Part shown: in pieces, positions 16,052 through 23,715 of the stretch
Numbering within the stretch: position 1 is the stretch's first letter
Layout of the letters: every line of letters starts with the position of its first letter
Assembly: GCA_020426505.1 (NCBI GenBank)
Contig: JAGQPX010000013.1
Location: 1-54,629 of the forward strand
Source of the DNA: Planctomycetaceae bacterium
Lineage (GTDB): Bacteria; Planctomycetota; Planctomycetia; Planctomycetales; Planctomycetaceae
Reading direction: 5' to 3'
Length of the DNA: 54,629 bases
Notes under the pieces: generated by a model
The model's database searches: none
What the model saw: the letters and a program-made list of their open reading frames with translations, nothing else
What the model was told of the DNA's origin: nothing
Translations under genes and position numbers: made by a program

Positions 16052-17458
16052 ATGTCCCGGCTGTTCCCGACTCTGGCGTTGATCGCCTGTCTGACATTCG
16101 GTTGTGGATCGAATGAGGATCAACAAACGACCACAGATCGCGGACCGCAGACGGATGAGTTTGTCGCGCCGACAGAGTCCGTCGATACGGACATCGCGGA
16201 GGGTTCTTCTTCCGTTCCGGACGAAGCCACCGAAAGTCTTCACATCGCCCCGACAGATCCGACGTCGTCCGTACATCCTAAGCCGTTGCTCGCTCCCGGA
16301 TTGCTGAGCCGCACGACGCCGGCTCCCAAATCGGCAATGGTCCCGCCGGTCGACGAGGCCGTCGTCGCGCCGCCCGAGCCTTATGACGTGGTGCGGGTAT
16401 TTTACGGAACGAATCGCAACCGCACCGGCTCGCCAAACCCAAAAGAGTTCTACGGCCGTGAGCAGAGTGATGTCTCCTACGGACACTGCGATGTGAGCAT
16501 TCCCAAATCTCACAAGAAGGGCAAACTGGAGTCCCCGAGCATCTGGAGGTTCGAGTTTCGGGAAGACCCCAAGAAGCACATCGTTCTGCTCGATGTCGAG
16601 GAGAAGTCGCAGCATCAGTTTATGAGCGAATTGCAGCATGTCGTCTGGAACTCCATGAAGGTGGTCGACACCGAGCACGGTCCTGGATTGGTCGGTGGCG
16701 AAGCGTTCATCTTTGTTCACGGTTTCAACAACTCCTTCGAGGATGCGACTCGCAGGTGTGCCCAGATCGCGCACGATTTGAAGTTCCAAGGAGCACCGAT
16801 CCTCTACAGTTGGCCCTCTCAGGAGAAATCCTCACTCGACGGATACCGGGCAGACGGTCACATGGCAGGCTGGAGTGAGGAGCATCTGATCAACTTTGTG
16901 ACTCAGGTTTCACGTGACTCGGGCGCCCGCAGGGTGCATCTGATTGCACACAGCATGGGCAACCGGATTGTGTCGGCCGCGCTCCGTCGTCTCACCGAGC
17001 AATGTGTCAATCAGCAGATTCCACGTTTCAACGAAGTCATTCTCACGGCTCCGGACATTGATGCCGACTACTTCAAGACAGCGATCGCTCCCTACATCAC
17101 ACAGACAGCGGACCGCATCACGATCTATTCGTCGTCCCGAGATATCGCTCTCAAACTCTCCAGCCTGTTCAATCCGCTGGCACGCAAGCGACTGGGCGAA
17201 TCCGGACGCGAACTGACCGTCTTCCCGGAGTACGGGAACATCGACGTGATCGACGCGTCCTTTGTTGAGACAGATCTGTTCACGCTCAACCATTCATATC
17301 ACGCCAGCAGTCCGACGGTGCTCAACGACATCGAACTGCTCCTTGCAGGCTATACAACTGAGGAACGCGGGCTTTCCTCGATGTTCAACCGACTCGCATG
17401 GCGCATTCGCGAGATCGGTCAACAAATCAGCGACCAGGTCACCAGCTCTCAGCGATAG
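16052..17458 (+). CDS. Alpha/beta hydrolase lipoprotein (DUF900 family)
   Basis: 468 residues from the ATG at 16052, which has GGAGG 8 bases upstream; the frame extends to 15962 without support. LIACLTFGC is a lipobox (Cys18, Gly at +2, so outer-membrane sorting is likely). A Ser/Thr/Pro-rich linker runs to about residue 110. The hydrolase domain has VFYGTNRNR, oxyanion FVHGFNN (222-227), nucleophile IAHSMGN (Ser301), acid LTAPDID (Asp335) and a His near 414-417 (NHSYHAS), a complete triad. DUF900 enzymes are esterase or lipase-like; the substrate is unknown. It appears monocistronic. Confidence 0.88.
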   Translation: MSRLFPTLALIACLTFGCGSNEDQQTTTDRGPQTDEFVAPTESVDTDIAEGSSSVPDEATESLHIAPTDPTSSVHPKPLLAPGLLSRTTPAPKSAMVPPVDEAVVAPPEPYDVVRVFYGTNRNRTGSPNPKEFYGREQSDVSYGHCDVSIPKSHKKGKLESPSIWRFEFREDPKKHIVLLDVEEKSQHQFMSELQHVVWNSMKVVDTEHGPGLVGGEAFIFVHGFNNSFEDATRRCAQIAHDLKFQGAPILYSWPSQEKSSLDGYRADGHMAGWSEEHLINFVTQVSRDSGARRVHLIAHSMGNRIVSAALRRLTEQCVNQQIPRFNEVILTAPDIDADYFKTAIAPYITQTADRITIYSSSRDIALKLSSLFNPLARKRLGESGRELTVFPEYGNIDVIDASFVETDLFTLNHSYHASSPTVLNDIELLLAGYTTEERGLSSMFNRLAWRIREIGQQISDQVTSSQR

Positions 17459-17775
17459 CCTGTGTCGTGTTGATCACCAGGGCCCATTTGAGATAGCGCC
17501 AGAAGATGAATTGATCCACGGGTGGTCGAAGCATCTCAAGACTTCGCCAAGCTCCCCGTGCTCGACCGAGACGTTCGCGCCTTGCTGCGGGGAACCCGAT
17601 CTCCGTGTCCCTCCAACACCAATCAGACAAACGCCCACTCAACTCGGCAATTGCCAGCGATCCAGGTAGATCGTCTTGCAACGTGTTGATCTGTGGTTAG
17701 GATTGAGCATCGTAATTCCAAGCGCGCATCCCGTGACGCAAACATCCGCTCCTCTCTGTCCGAAGGTTCGGCTCC
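17459..17775. other. Intergenic region, no gene seen
   Basis: 317 bases between two same-strand lipoprotein genes. Short frames exist on both strands but none has a ribosome site, a domain-like sequence or an extent independent of neighbouring genes. I found no strong hairpin or repeat here. A promoter for the downstream deacetylase-like gene is expected. Confidence 0.5.
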
Positions 17776-18750
17776 ATGTTGTCGACCAAGTGCACCCGAC
17801 TTCTGCTCGTGTCGATCGTTCTTACGTTTCTGTCGTGTCAGCCGGCCTCGACTGCTGAGCAGGCAGACAGCCAGGAATCGGCGGGCACGAAGTACCTGAT
17901 CATCCATGCGGACGATGCAGGGATGTCACACTCGGTGAACAAGGGAACGATTGACTCGATGGAGCAGGGGATTGTCTCGTCTGCAAGCATCATGGTTCCC
18001 TGTCCGTGGTTCCCGGAGTTTGCCGAGTATGCCAGGGAACACCCCGAGGGTGACTACGGGATCCACACAACCCTCAACTCAGAGTGGGAGTTCTACCGCT
18101 GGGGGCCGGTCGCTCCGCGTGATCAAGTGCCGAGTCTCGTCGACAAGGACGGGTTCCTCTGGGATAACGTGGAGCAGGTCGCCGCGAACGCGAAAGCCCA
18201 CGAGGTCGAGATCGAACTGCGTGCTCAGATCGATAAAGCGATTCAGTTTGGTGTGCCGTTGTCACACATCGACACGCACATGGGGGCAATTATCAGTAGG
18301 CCCGATCTGCTGGAGATTTACGTGAGTCTCGGTATCGATTACGACCTGCCAGTGATGTGGGTCCGTCAGTTCGATGAAGCGACCGCACGTGAGTATCCTG
18401 CACTGGCAGAACGGGGCGATCAGTTGCTCAATGTGATTGACAAGCATGGCTTGCCCGTGCTGAATGGCATCGGTCAGTTCTATGGAGGCGAAACACACGA
18501 GGAGCGGGTCGGAAATTATCGTCATTTCCTTCAGAACCTGGAGTCGGGCGTGACGCAGTTGATCATCCACTGCGGTTACGACGACGAAGAGTTGCAGCAC
18601 ATCACCACCAGCGTGAGCCGACGCGACGGCGACCGACGCATCTTCACGGACCCTGAGATCATCGCGGAGATCGAAGAGGCGGGTGTGCAGGTCATCAACT
18701 GGAAACAATTCCGCGAGATGTACAAGAGGCCGGTCGAACTGGCCGACTGA
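17776..18750 (+). CDS. YdjC/ChbG-type deacetylase-like lipoprotein
   Basis: 324 residues. LVSIVLTFLSC is a lipobox with Cys21. The YdjC (ChbG/HpnK) fold is shown by YLIIHADDAGMSHSVN (H44, D46, D47), GIHTTLNSEW (H97), and the metal motif SHIDTHMG (H164, D166, H168), plus LIIHCGYDDEEL. Relatives deacetylate chitooligosaccharides or hopanoid-linked GlcNAc. The lipoprotein form implies periplasmic or outer-membrane action on imported or cell-wall amino sugars. It converges with the acyl-CoA synthetase gene, the two being separated by a palindromic repeat. Confidence 0.9.
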   Translation: MLSTKCTRLLLVSIVLTFLSCQPASTAEQADSQESAGTKYLIIHADDAGMSHSVNKGTIDSMEQGIVSSASIMVPCPWFPEFAEYAREHPEGDYGIHTTLNSEWEFYRWGPVAPRDQVPSLVDKDGFLWDNVEQVAANAKAHEVEIELRAQIDKAIQFGVPLSHIDTHMGAIISRPDLLEIYVSLGIDYDLPVMWVRQFDEATAREYPALAERGDQLLNVIDKHGLPVLNGIGQFYGGETHEERVGNYRHFLQNLESGVTQLIIHCGYDDEELQHITTSVSRRDGDRRIFTDPEIIAEIEEAGVQVINWKQFREMYKRPVELAD

Positions 18751-18764
18751 GCTTAACCGAGTGA

Positions 18765-18853
18765 CTTCCCAAGCCGACGGCTTCGCCGTCGGGCCTTATT
18801 GGGAATACGTGCCCAACCTAAATGCACGATGGCTTCGCCGTCGGCTTGGGAAG
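18765..18853. repeat. Perfect 16-base inverted repeat between convergent genes
   Basis: CTTCCCAAGCCGACGG (18765-18780) is exactly complementary to 18838-18853. Inside, CCGACGGC-TTC-GCCGTCGG (18774-18792) forms a second hairpin, and GGCTTCGCCGTCGG recurs at 18831-18844. The element fills the gap between the 3' ends of the YdjC-like gene and the acyl-CoA synthetase gene and touches the latter's stop. It can serve as a bidirectional terminator, although no T-tract is present. Confidence 0.75.
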
Positions 18854-18854
18854 A

Positions 18855-20492
18855 TCATAGGGTGTCCAACTGCTCCGCCCGCTCGCGCAGGACAAACTTC
18901 TGAATCTTTCCGGTCGAAGTCTTGGGGAGCGGACCGAAGACGACCGTCTTCGGGCACTTGAAGTGTGCCATCCGCTCACGGCACCATTCGATGAGCGTGG
19001 TCTCCGTCAGCGAGCCATCCGACTGTGTCTTGAGGCAGACGAACGCACAGGGCGTTTCGCCCCAGTTGTCGTCCGGGCGTGCGACGACGGCTGCCTCCAT
19101 CACGTCCGGATGTTGATACAGCAACTCCTCGACCTCCAGACTCGAGATGTTCTCGCCTCCCGAAATGATGATGTCCTTCGAGCGGTCCTTGATTTCCGCA
19201 TAGTAATCGGGGTGCATGACGGCCAGATCTCCCGAATGGAACCATCCTCCGGCAAAGGCTTCTTCCGTCGCTGCCGGGTTCTTGAGATAACCCTTCATCA
19301 CCGTGTTGCCCCGCATCACAAGTTCGCCGATCGTTTGACCATCCTCCGGGACGACCTCTCCCGTCTCCGTGTTAAGCACACAGTGATCATTGATCGTCAG
19401 GCACGGTACCCCCTGCCGTGCCATCTTGAGCATCTGCCCGCGGTCATCCAGATCGTCCCACTCCGTTTGCCATTCACACCAATGGGACGGTCCATAAACT
19501 TCGGTAAGTCCATACAGGTGGGCAACATGGAAGCCGAGCTTCTGCATCCCGGCAATCACTGCACTCGGAGGTGCAGCACCTCCCGTCGAGATGCTGACCC
19601 CTTGTGCAGGCAACTCGCGCCGAACTGTTTCCGGCGCATTGAGAATCATGTTCAGGACCGTCGGAGCCCCCCCCATGTGCGATACGCTGTGCCTGTTGAT
19701 CAACTCATAAATCAAAGCCGGGTCAACTTTCCGCAGGCAGACATGGGTCCCTCCCGCCGCGGTGACGGCCCACGGACAACACCATCCGTTGCAGTGAAAC
19801 ATGGGCACGGTCCAGAGATACGACGGGCTGGCCCCGAGATTGAAGGCAATGATCGCGGACATCGCATTGAGGTACGCACCCCGATGATGATAGACGACCC
19901 CCTTGGGATTCCCGGTGGTCCCCGACGTGAAGTTGAGCGAAATCGCCTGCCATTCGTCCGCCGGCTCCTGCCAGTCGAACTCCGGATCTCCCGTCGACAG
20001 AAACTCTTCGTAGTCCATCTCGCCGATGACTTCCCCCTCCGGTTCGAGGTCATCGTCGATGCCGATTACGAGCGGCTGCGACTTCATCTGCGTCAGGGAG
20101 TCTTTTGCGAGTTGTGCATAAGCCCTGTCGACGAACAGCACTTTCGCCTCAGCAAAGTCCATCATGAAGGCGACTGCAGCCGGATCGAGACGGGTGTTGA
20201 TGGTGTTCAGCACTCCCTGCGACATGGGCACGCCGAAGTGCAGTTCCAACATCTCTGGTGTGTTGGGGGCGATGACGGAAACCGTGTCCCCTTCGCCGAC
20301 CCCTTGCTGAGCTAACGCCGATGCCAGTGCCCGACTGCGTGAGTACAGCGACGCGTAATCCCGCTCCAGATCCCCATGCACGACAGCGACGCGATGGGCA
20401 TACACCCGGGCGGCCCGCTGCAGAAACGTGCTGGGTGTCAGCGGAGCATAGTTCGCAGCACACTTGTCGAGACCTTGATCGTAGATCGACAT
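18855..20492 (-). CDS. Acyl-CoA synthetase (AMP-binding)
   Basis: 545 residues, soluble. It starts MSIYDQGLDKCAANYAPLTP, the typical opening of the PRK08162-type acyl-CoA synthetase group. ATP-binding P-loop TSGTTGNPKG at 189-198, then TVPMFHCNGWC, HLYGLTEVYGP, GWFHSGDLAV, KDRSKDIIISGGENIS and the catalytic Lys in KTSTGKIQKF near the end. It activates a carboxylic acid to its CoA thioester through an acyl-adenylate. Chain length is not readable; divergent placement next to prpB-prpC makes propionate or short/medium-chain acids reasonable. Confidence 0.93.
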   Translation of the reverse strand: MSIYDQGLDKCAANYAPLTPSTFLQRAARVYAHRVAVVHGDLERDYASLYSRSRALASALAQQGVGEGDTVSVIAPNTPEMLELHFGVPMSQGVLNTINTRLDPAAVAFMMDFAEAKVLFVDRAYAQLAKDSLTQMKSQPLVIGIDDDLEPEGEVIGEMDYEEFLSTGDPEFDWQEPADEWQAISLNFTSGTTGNPKGVVYHHRGAYLNAMSAIIAFNLGASPSYLWTVPMFHCNGWCCPWAVTAAGGTHVCLRKVDPALIYELINRHSVSHMGGAPTVLNMILNAPETVRRELPAQGVSISTGGAAPPSAVIAGMQKLGFHVAHLYGLTEVYGPSHWCEWQTEWDDLDDRGQMLKMARQGVPCLTINDHCVLNTETGEVVPEDGQTIGELVMRGNTVMKGYLKNPAATEEAFAGGWFHSGDLAVMHPDYYAEIKDRSKDIIISGGENISSLEVEELLYQHPDVMEAAVVARPDDNWGETPCAFVCLKTQSDGSLTETTLIEWCRERMAHFKCPKTVVFGPLPKTSTGKIQKFVLRERAEQLDTL

Positions 20493-20608
20493 GTTATTCC
20501 CGGAGAATGAACGCGATGGGAGGGCGAGGCTCCAGCCGAGCCGCGCGTTGTGAGCAGTCTACCTTGAGTCTCACGACCCATTCCAGCATGATGTGGGCCT
20601 ACCGTCCA

Positions 20609-20631
20609 TCTCCCTCCGGGGGAGAGGGAGA
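20609..20631 (+). promoter_or_regulatory. Hairpin in the leader of prpB
   Basis: TCTCCCTC (20609-20616) pairs perfectly with GAGGGAGA (20624-20631) around a 7-base loop, ending 25 bases before the prpB start. It may be a common GC-rich intergenic repeat or a leader structure. The whole divergent gap 20493-20656 must also hold the promoters of the acyl-CoA synthetase and prpB. Confidence 0.35.
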
Positions 20632-20656
20632 ACTCTTGCCCCTCCCCATAGAAACC

Positions 20657-21541
20657 ATGTCCAGACCCCTCACACCCGGTCAACGATTTCGCGATGCTGT
20701 CGACCGCGAACGGCCCCTGCAAATCGCAGGGACAATCAACGCGTACTCCGCCTTGCTCGCAGAGCAGGCGGGGTTTCAGGCGATCTACCTTTCGGGGGCC
20801 GGGGTGGCGAATGCGTCGTTCGGGCTGCCGGACCTCGCGGTAACGACGCTGAATGATGTCGTCGAGGACGCACGTCGCATCACGGGCATCACCGAGTTGC
20901 CGCTGCTGGTCGATGTCGACACCGGATGGGGAAGTCCGCTGACGATCGCTCGGACGGTGCAGGAGATGGAACGCGCAGGAGTCGCTGCGATCCATCTGGA
21001 AGACCAGATCGACACCAAACGCTGCGGGCATCGGCCGGGGAAGGAAGTCGTCAGCACGCAGCAGATGCAGGTACGGCTCACATCAGCCGTCGAGGCACGG
21101 CGGGGCGATCTGGTGATCATGGCCCGCACGGACGCAGCCGCTGTCGAGGGACTGGATGCTGCAATCGGGCGGGCGAACCGTTACATCGAAGCGGGGGCCG
21201 ACATGATCTTTGCAGAGGCACTCCGGACCCTCGATGAGTTCACCGCGTTTACGAGTCAGGTCGATGTGCCTGTGCTGGCGAACATGACCGAGTTCGGCAA
21301 GACCCCACATTTCACGGTCAACGAGTTGCGAGACGCGGGCATTCGGCTTGTCCTTTATCCCCTGTCGGCATTCCGCGCGATGAGTGCAGCCGCACTGCAC
21401 GTTTACTCAACCCTGCGAACCGAAGGCGTGCAGACGTCGCTCCTCGATCAGATGCAGACGCGAGAGGAACTCTACGAGACACTCAACTACCATGAGCTGG
21501 AGCAGAAACTCTCCCGCTCGACTGAAGAAGGCCAACCATGA
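20657..21541 (+). CDS. prpB: Methylisocitrate lyase
   Basis: 294 residues from the ATG at 20657 (MSRPLTPGQRFRDAV); the open frame reaches back to 20321 but overlaps the acyl-CoA synthetase gene. It splits 2-methylisocitrate into pyruvate and succinate, the last step of the methylcitrate cycle. YLSGAGVANASFGLPDL, LVDVDTGWG, HLEDQIDTKRCGHRPGKEVV (catalytic Cys in KRCGH) and IMARTDAAAVEGLDAAI are diagnostic. prpC starts inside its stop codon (ATGA), so the two are translated together. Confidence 0.95.
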   Translation: MSRPLTPGQRFRDAVDRERPLQIAGTINAYSALLAEQAGFQAIYLSGAGVANASFGLPDLAVTTLNDVVEDARRITGITELPLLVDVDTGWGSPLTIARTVQEMERAGVAAIHLEDQIDTKRCGHRPGKEVVSTQQMQVRLTSAVEARRGDLVIMARTDAAAVEGLDAAIGRANRYIEAGADMIFAEALRTLDEFTAFTSQVDVPVLANMTEFGKTPHFTVNELRDAGIRLVLYPLSAFRAMSAAALHVYSTLRTEGVQTSLLDQMQTREELYETLNYHELEQKLSRSTEEGQP

Positions 21542-22656
21542 CAGATGCAGCTTCTAAAGGACTCGCCGGCGTCGTCGCCGGTCAAACCGCACTTTCGACC
21601 GTCGGCAAAGAAGGCTCCGGCCTGACGTATTGTGGCTACTCGATCGACGACCTCGCCGCGAATGCGACGTTTGAGGAAGTTGCGTTTCTGTTATTGCACG
21701 GCGAGTTGCCGAAGAGTGATGAGTTGTCAGCCATGCAGTCCCGGCTGAAAGGCATGCGCGGGCTCCCCGATTCGCTGAAGACAACCCTCGAACAACTCCC
21801 CGCCTCCGCCCATCCGATGGACGTGCTCCGCACTGGTTGCTCGACGCTCGGCTGCCTGGAGCCGGAAGGGTCCTTCGATCAGCAGTTTGGGATCACTGAA
21901 AGATTGCTCGCGTCGTTTCCGTCGATGCTAACCTACTGGTATCACTTTGCTCACGACAGCAACCGCATCGAGACCGAAACGGATGACGCGGGCATCGCGG
22001 GTCATTTCCTGCATCTGTTGCACCAGAAACCGGCGTCCGATCAAGCCGTCAAGGCGATGGACGCCTCGCTCATCCTCTACGCGGAGCATGAGTTCAATGC
22101 CTCAACGTTTGTCGCCCGCATCACGGCTTCAACGCTCTCGGACATCTACTCGGCCATCACGGGTGGCATCGGCACGCTTCGCGGACCACTTCATGGTGGG
22201 GCGAACGAGGCGGCGATGGAACTCATTGAACGCTTTGACTCGACTGACGCGGCCGAGGCGGGCATCATGCAGGCGTTGGCCAACAAAGACAAGATCATGG
22301 GCTTCGGGCACCGGGTCTACCGGGACAACGATCCCCGCTCGAACATCATCCAGCAGTGGGCGAAGACCCTGTCCGAGGAGACAGGCGACACGGTTCTCTA
22401 CCCCGTATCAGAACGCATTGAAACCGTCATGCGTCGGGAGAAAAAACTGTTTCCCAATCTCGACTTCTACAGCGCCTCGGCCTATCACTTCCTCGGCATC
22501 CCGACCGAGTTGTTCACGCCGATCTTCGTGTTCGCCCGCACCGCCGGCTGGGCCGCCCACGTGATCGAACAACGAGCCGACAACCGACTCATTCGCCCCA
22601 GTGCTGACTACACAGGCCCCGAGCCGCGAGCGTTCAAACCGATTGCTGAGCGTTGA
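21538..22656 (+). CDS. prpC: 2-methylcitrate synthase / citrate synthase family
   Basis: 372 residues, the short bacterial form typical of methylcitrate synthases. GLAGVVAGQTALSTVGKEG at the start and GLTYCGYSIDDLA are typical. Active-site segments: RGPLHGGANEAAMEL, KIMGFGHRVYRDNDPRS, and ARTAGWAAHVIEQRADNRLIRP. It condenses propionyl-CoA with oxaloacetate. The 4-base overlap with prpB makes the methylcitrate role likelier than housekeeping citrate synthase. No prpD/acnD follows, so dehydration of methylcitrate must be done by enzymes encoded elsewhere. Confidence 0.92.
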   Translation: MTDAASKGLAGVVAGQTALSTVGKEGSGLTYCGYSIDDLAANATFEEVAFLLLHGELPKSDELSAMQSRLKGMRGLPDSLKTTLEQLPASAHPMDVLRTGCSTLGCLEPEGSFDQQFGITERLLASFPSMLTYWYHFAHDSNRIETETDDAGIAGHFLHLLHQKPASDQAVKAMDASLILYAEHEFNASTFVARITASTLSDIYSAITGGIGTLRGPLHGGANEAAMELIERFDSTDAAEAGIMQALANKDKIMGFGHRVYRDNDPRSNIIQQWAKTLSEETGDTVLYPVSERIETVMRREKKLFPNLDFYSASAYHFLGIPTELFTPIFVFARTAGWAAHVIEQRADNRLIRPSADYTGPEPRAFKPIAER

Positions 22657-22729
22657 ACTGGTTTGCGACCATGTCCTGTCAGTATGGGAGACATGGCACT
22701 AAGCTTGAATGCGGGATACTTATCCTGAT

Positions 22730-22904
22730 GAACTCGAATGTCGAAATACCCAATGTCGAAGGAAATTCGAATGACGAATCGCTTGTCCTCAGCCCCCGAC
22801 AACGACTCCAGGAAAACTTGTTGATGCTCGTCATCGTTCGGTTCGCCTTCGGGTTTCGTCATTCGGTATTCTTTCGTCATTGGGTGCTTCGGAATTCGAC
22901 ATTC
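22730..22904. repeat. Palindromic intergenic repeat, family 2 copy A
   Basis: The left part has GAACTCGAATGTCGAA (22730-22745), then AATGTCGAAGGAAATTCGAA and TGACGAAT; the right part has TTTCGTCATTCGG, TCTTTCGTCATT and GGAATTCGACATTC (to 22904), roughly the reverse complement of the left. The same 16-mer occurs inverted at 52418-52433 in copy B. It fills most of 22657-22940 between the convergent prpC and the small membrane protein gene. A 90-codon frame over it is an artefact of the repeat. Confidence 0.7.
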
Positions 22905-22940
22905 TGATCCCGCGAGCGCTTGAGGATCTGGTTGGGTTCT

Positions 22941-23492
22941 TTACTCCTGCCGGGACAACGTGCCGATTTCTTCGCCAGTGATGGGATTCAGTCGCTGAAT
23001 CTCGATGACCTTCCAGTCTTCGCTTTCCTTCTGCCATGTCAGTTCCCAGCGGGTCGGCTGGTGTCCGACATCGCCATGTCCTTTGACATGAATGCCCCCG
23101 TTGGCTCGGAAGTGAGATCGAGCCCGTCCCCCCCCGCCGATGATCTCCACGCTCACATCGGTGATGTTGAGGTATTCAATGTCGGCGATCAGTTCGAAGC
23201 CGGATTTAATGACAGACTTCAGACCGTCCTGACGGGCGGAGATGTGCGCGAGTGTGTTCGCCTCGTCCATCCGTCGGACGTCGTCAGCGAGAGTCAGGAC
23301 CGACAACTCGACCTGTTCACGGTCGGTGATGATCAGTTGATCCGCCAGAAAGCTGCCGACGACACCCGCGCCGCAGAGAATGCCGACCACCAGATAGAAC
23401 ATCGCCCGTCCCTGTGACCACATCCACAGGCAGACGATCCCGATGACGGACAGAATGACCATCGGCGGCCACGCAGTTTCGGTGAACCACAT
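22941..23492 (-). CDS. Small membrane protein with NTF2-like C-terminal domain
   Basis: 183 residues; ATG at 23492 with GAGGAA 6 bases upstream. Two hydrophobic helices come first (about residues 8-26 and 31-50, MVILSVIGIVCLWMW and YLVVGILCGAGVVGSFLA), followed by a soluble part of ~130 residues with alternating helix and strand. ISARQDGLKSVIKSGFELIADIEYLNITDVSVEI, WELTWQKESEDWKVIEIQRL resembles SnoaL/NTF2-like folds that end in a Trp-containing strand. Function unknown. It stands alone; 23493-23715 upstream of it shows no gene. Confidence 0.75.
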   Translation of the reverse strand: MWFTETAWPPMVILSVIGIVCLWMWSQGRAMFYLVVGILCGAGVVGSFLADQLIITDREQVELSVLTLADDVRRMDEANTLAHISARQDGLKSVIKSGFELIADIEYLNITDVSVEIIGGGGRARSHFRANGGIHVKGHGDVGHQPTRWELTWQKESEDWKVIEIQRLNPITGEEIGTLSRQE

Positions 23493-23715
23493 CGGAGTTC
23501 CTCGATTGGGATTGTTTGATTTGTGCCGGCGCTCTGACCGAGAGGCATCAACCGCAATGCCACGAGAAGGGCCAGACAGGTTTGAGGTGATGCGACGATC
23601 ACGATTGGGCGTTCATCCATCTCTACGTGAGATTCACCGATCGCGCTGGCAAATTCATGCGCATTCTGATCGCCTGAAGAGGAATGAACCGTCGCGGAGA
23701 TCCCAATGAGGAATC

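Noticed and set aside
17439..17681. Minus-strand 80-codon frame in the intergenic region
   Set aside because: It has no ribosome site, overlaps the hydrolase 3' end and has no recognisable composition.
18963..20315. Plus-strand open frame of 450 codons
   Set aside because: Lies wholly antisense to the well-supported acyl-CoA synthetase; its translation is His/Arg-rich and has no domain-like pattern. A GC-rich mirror frame.
20321..20656. N-terminal extension of prpB by 112 residues
   Set aside because: It overlaps the acyl-CoA synthetase gene antisense and the added sequence is unlike any lyase; the usual PrpB start is at 20657.
22608..22880. Minus-strand 90-codon frame over repeat family 2
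   Set aside because: Its sequence is explained by the palindromic repeat units and it overlaps the prpC 3' end.
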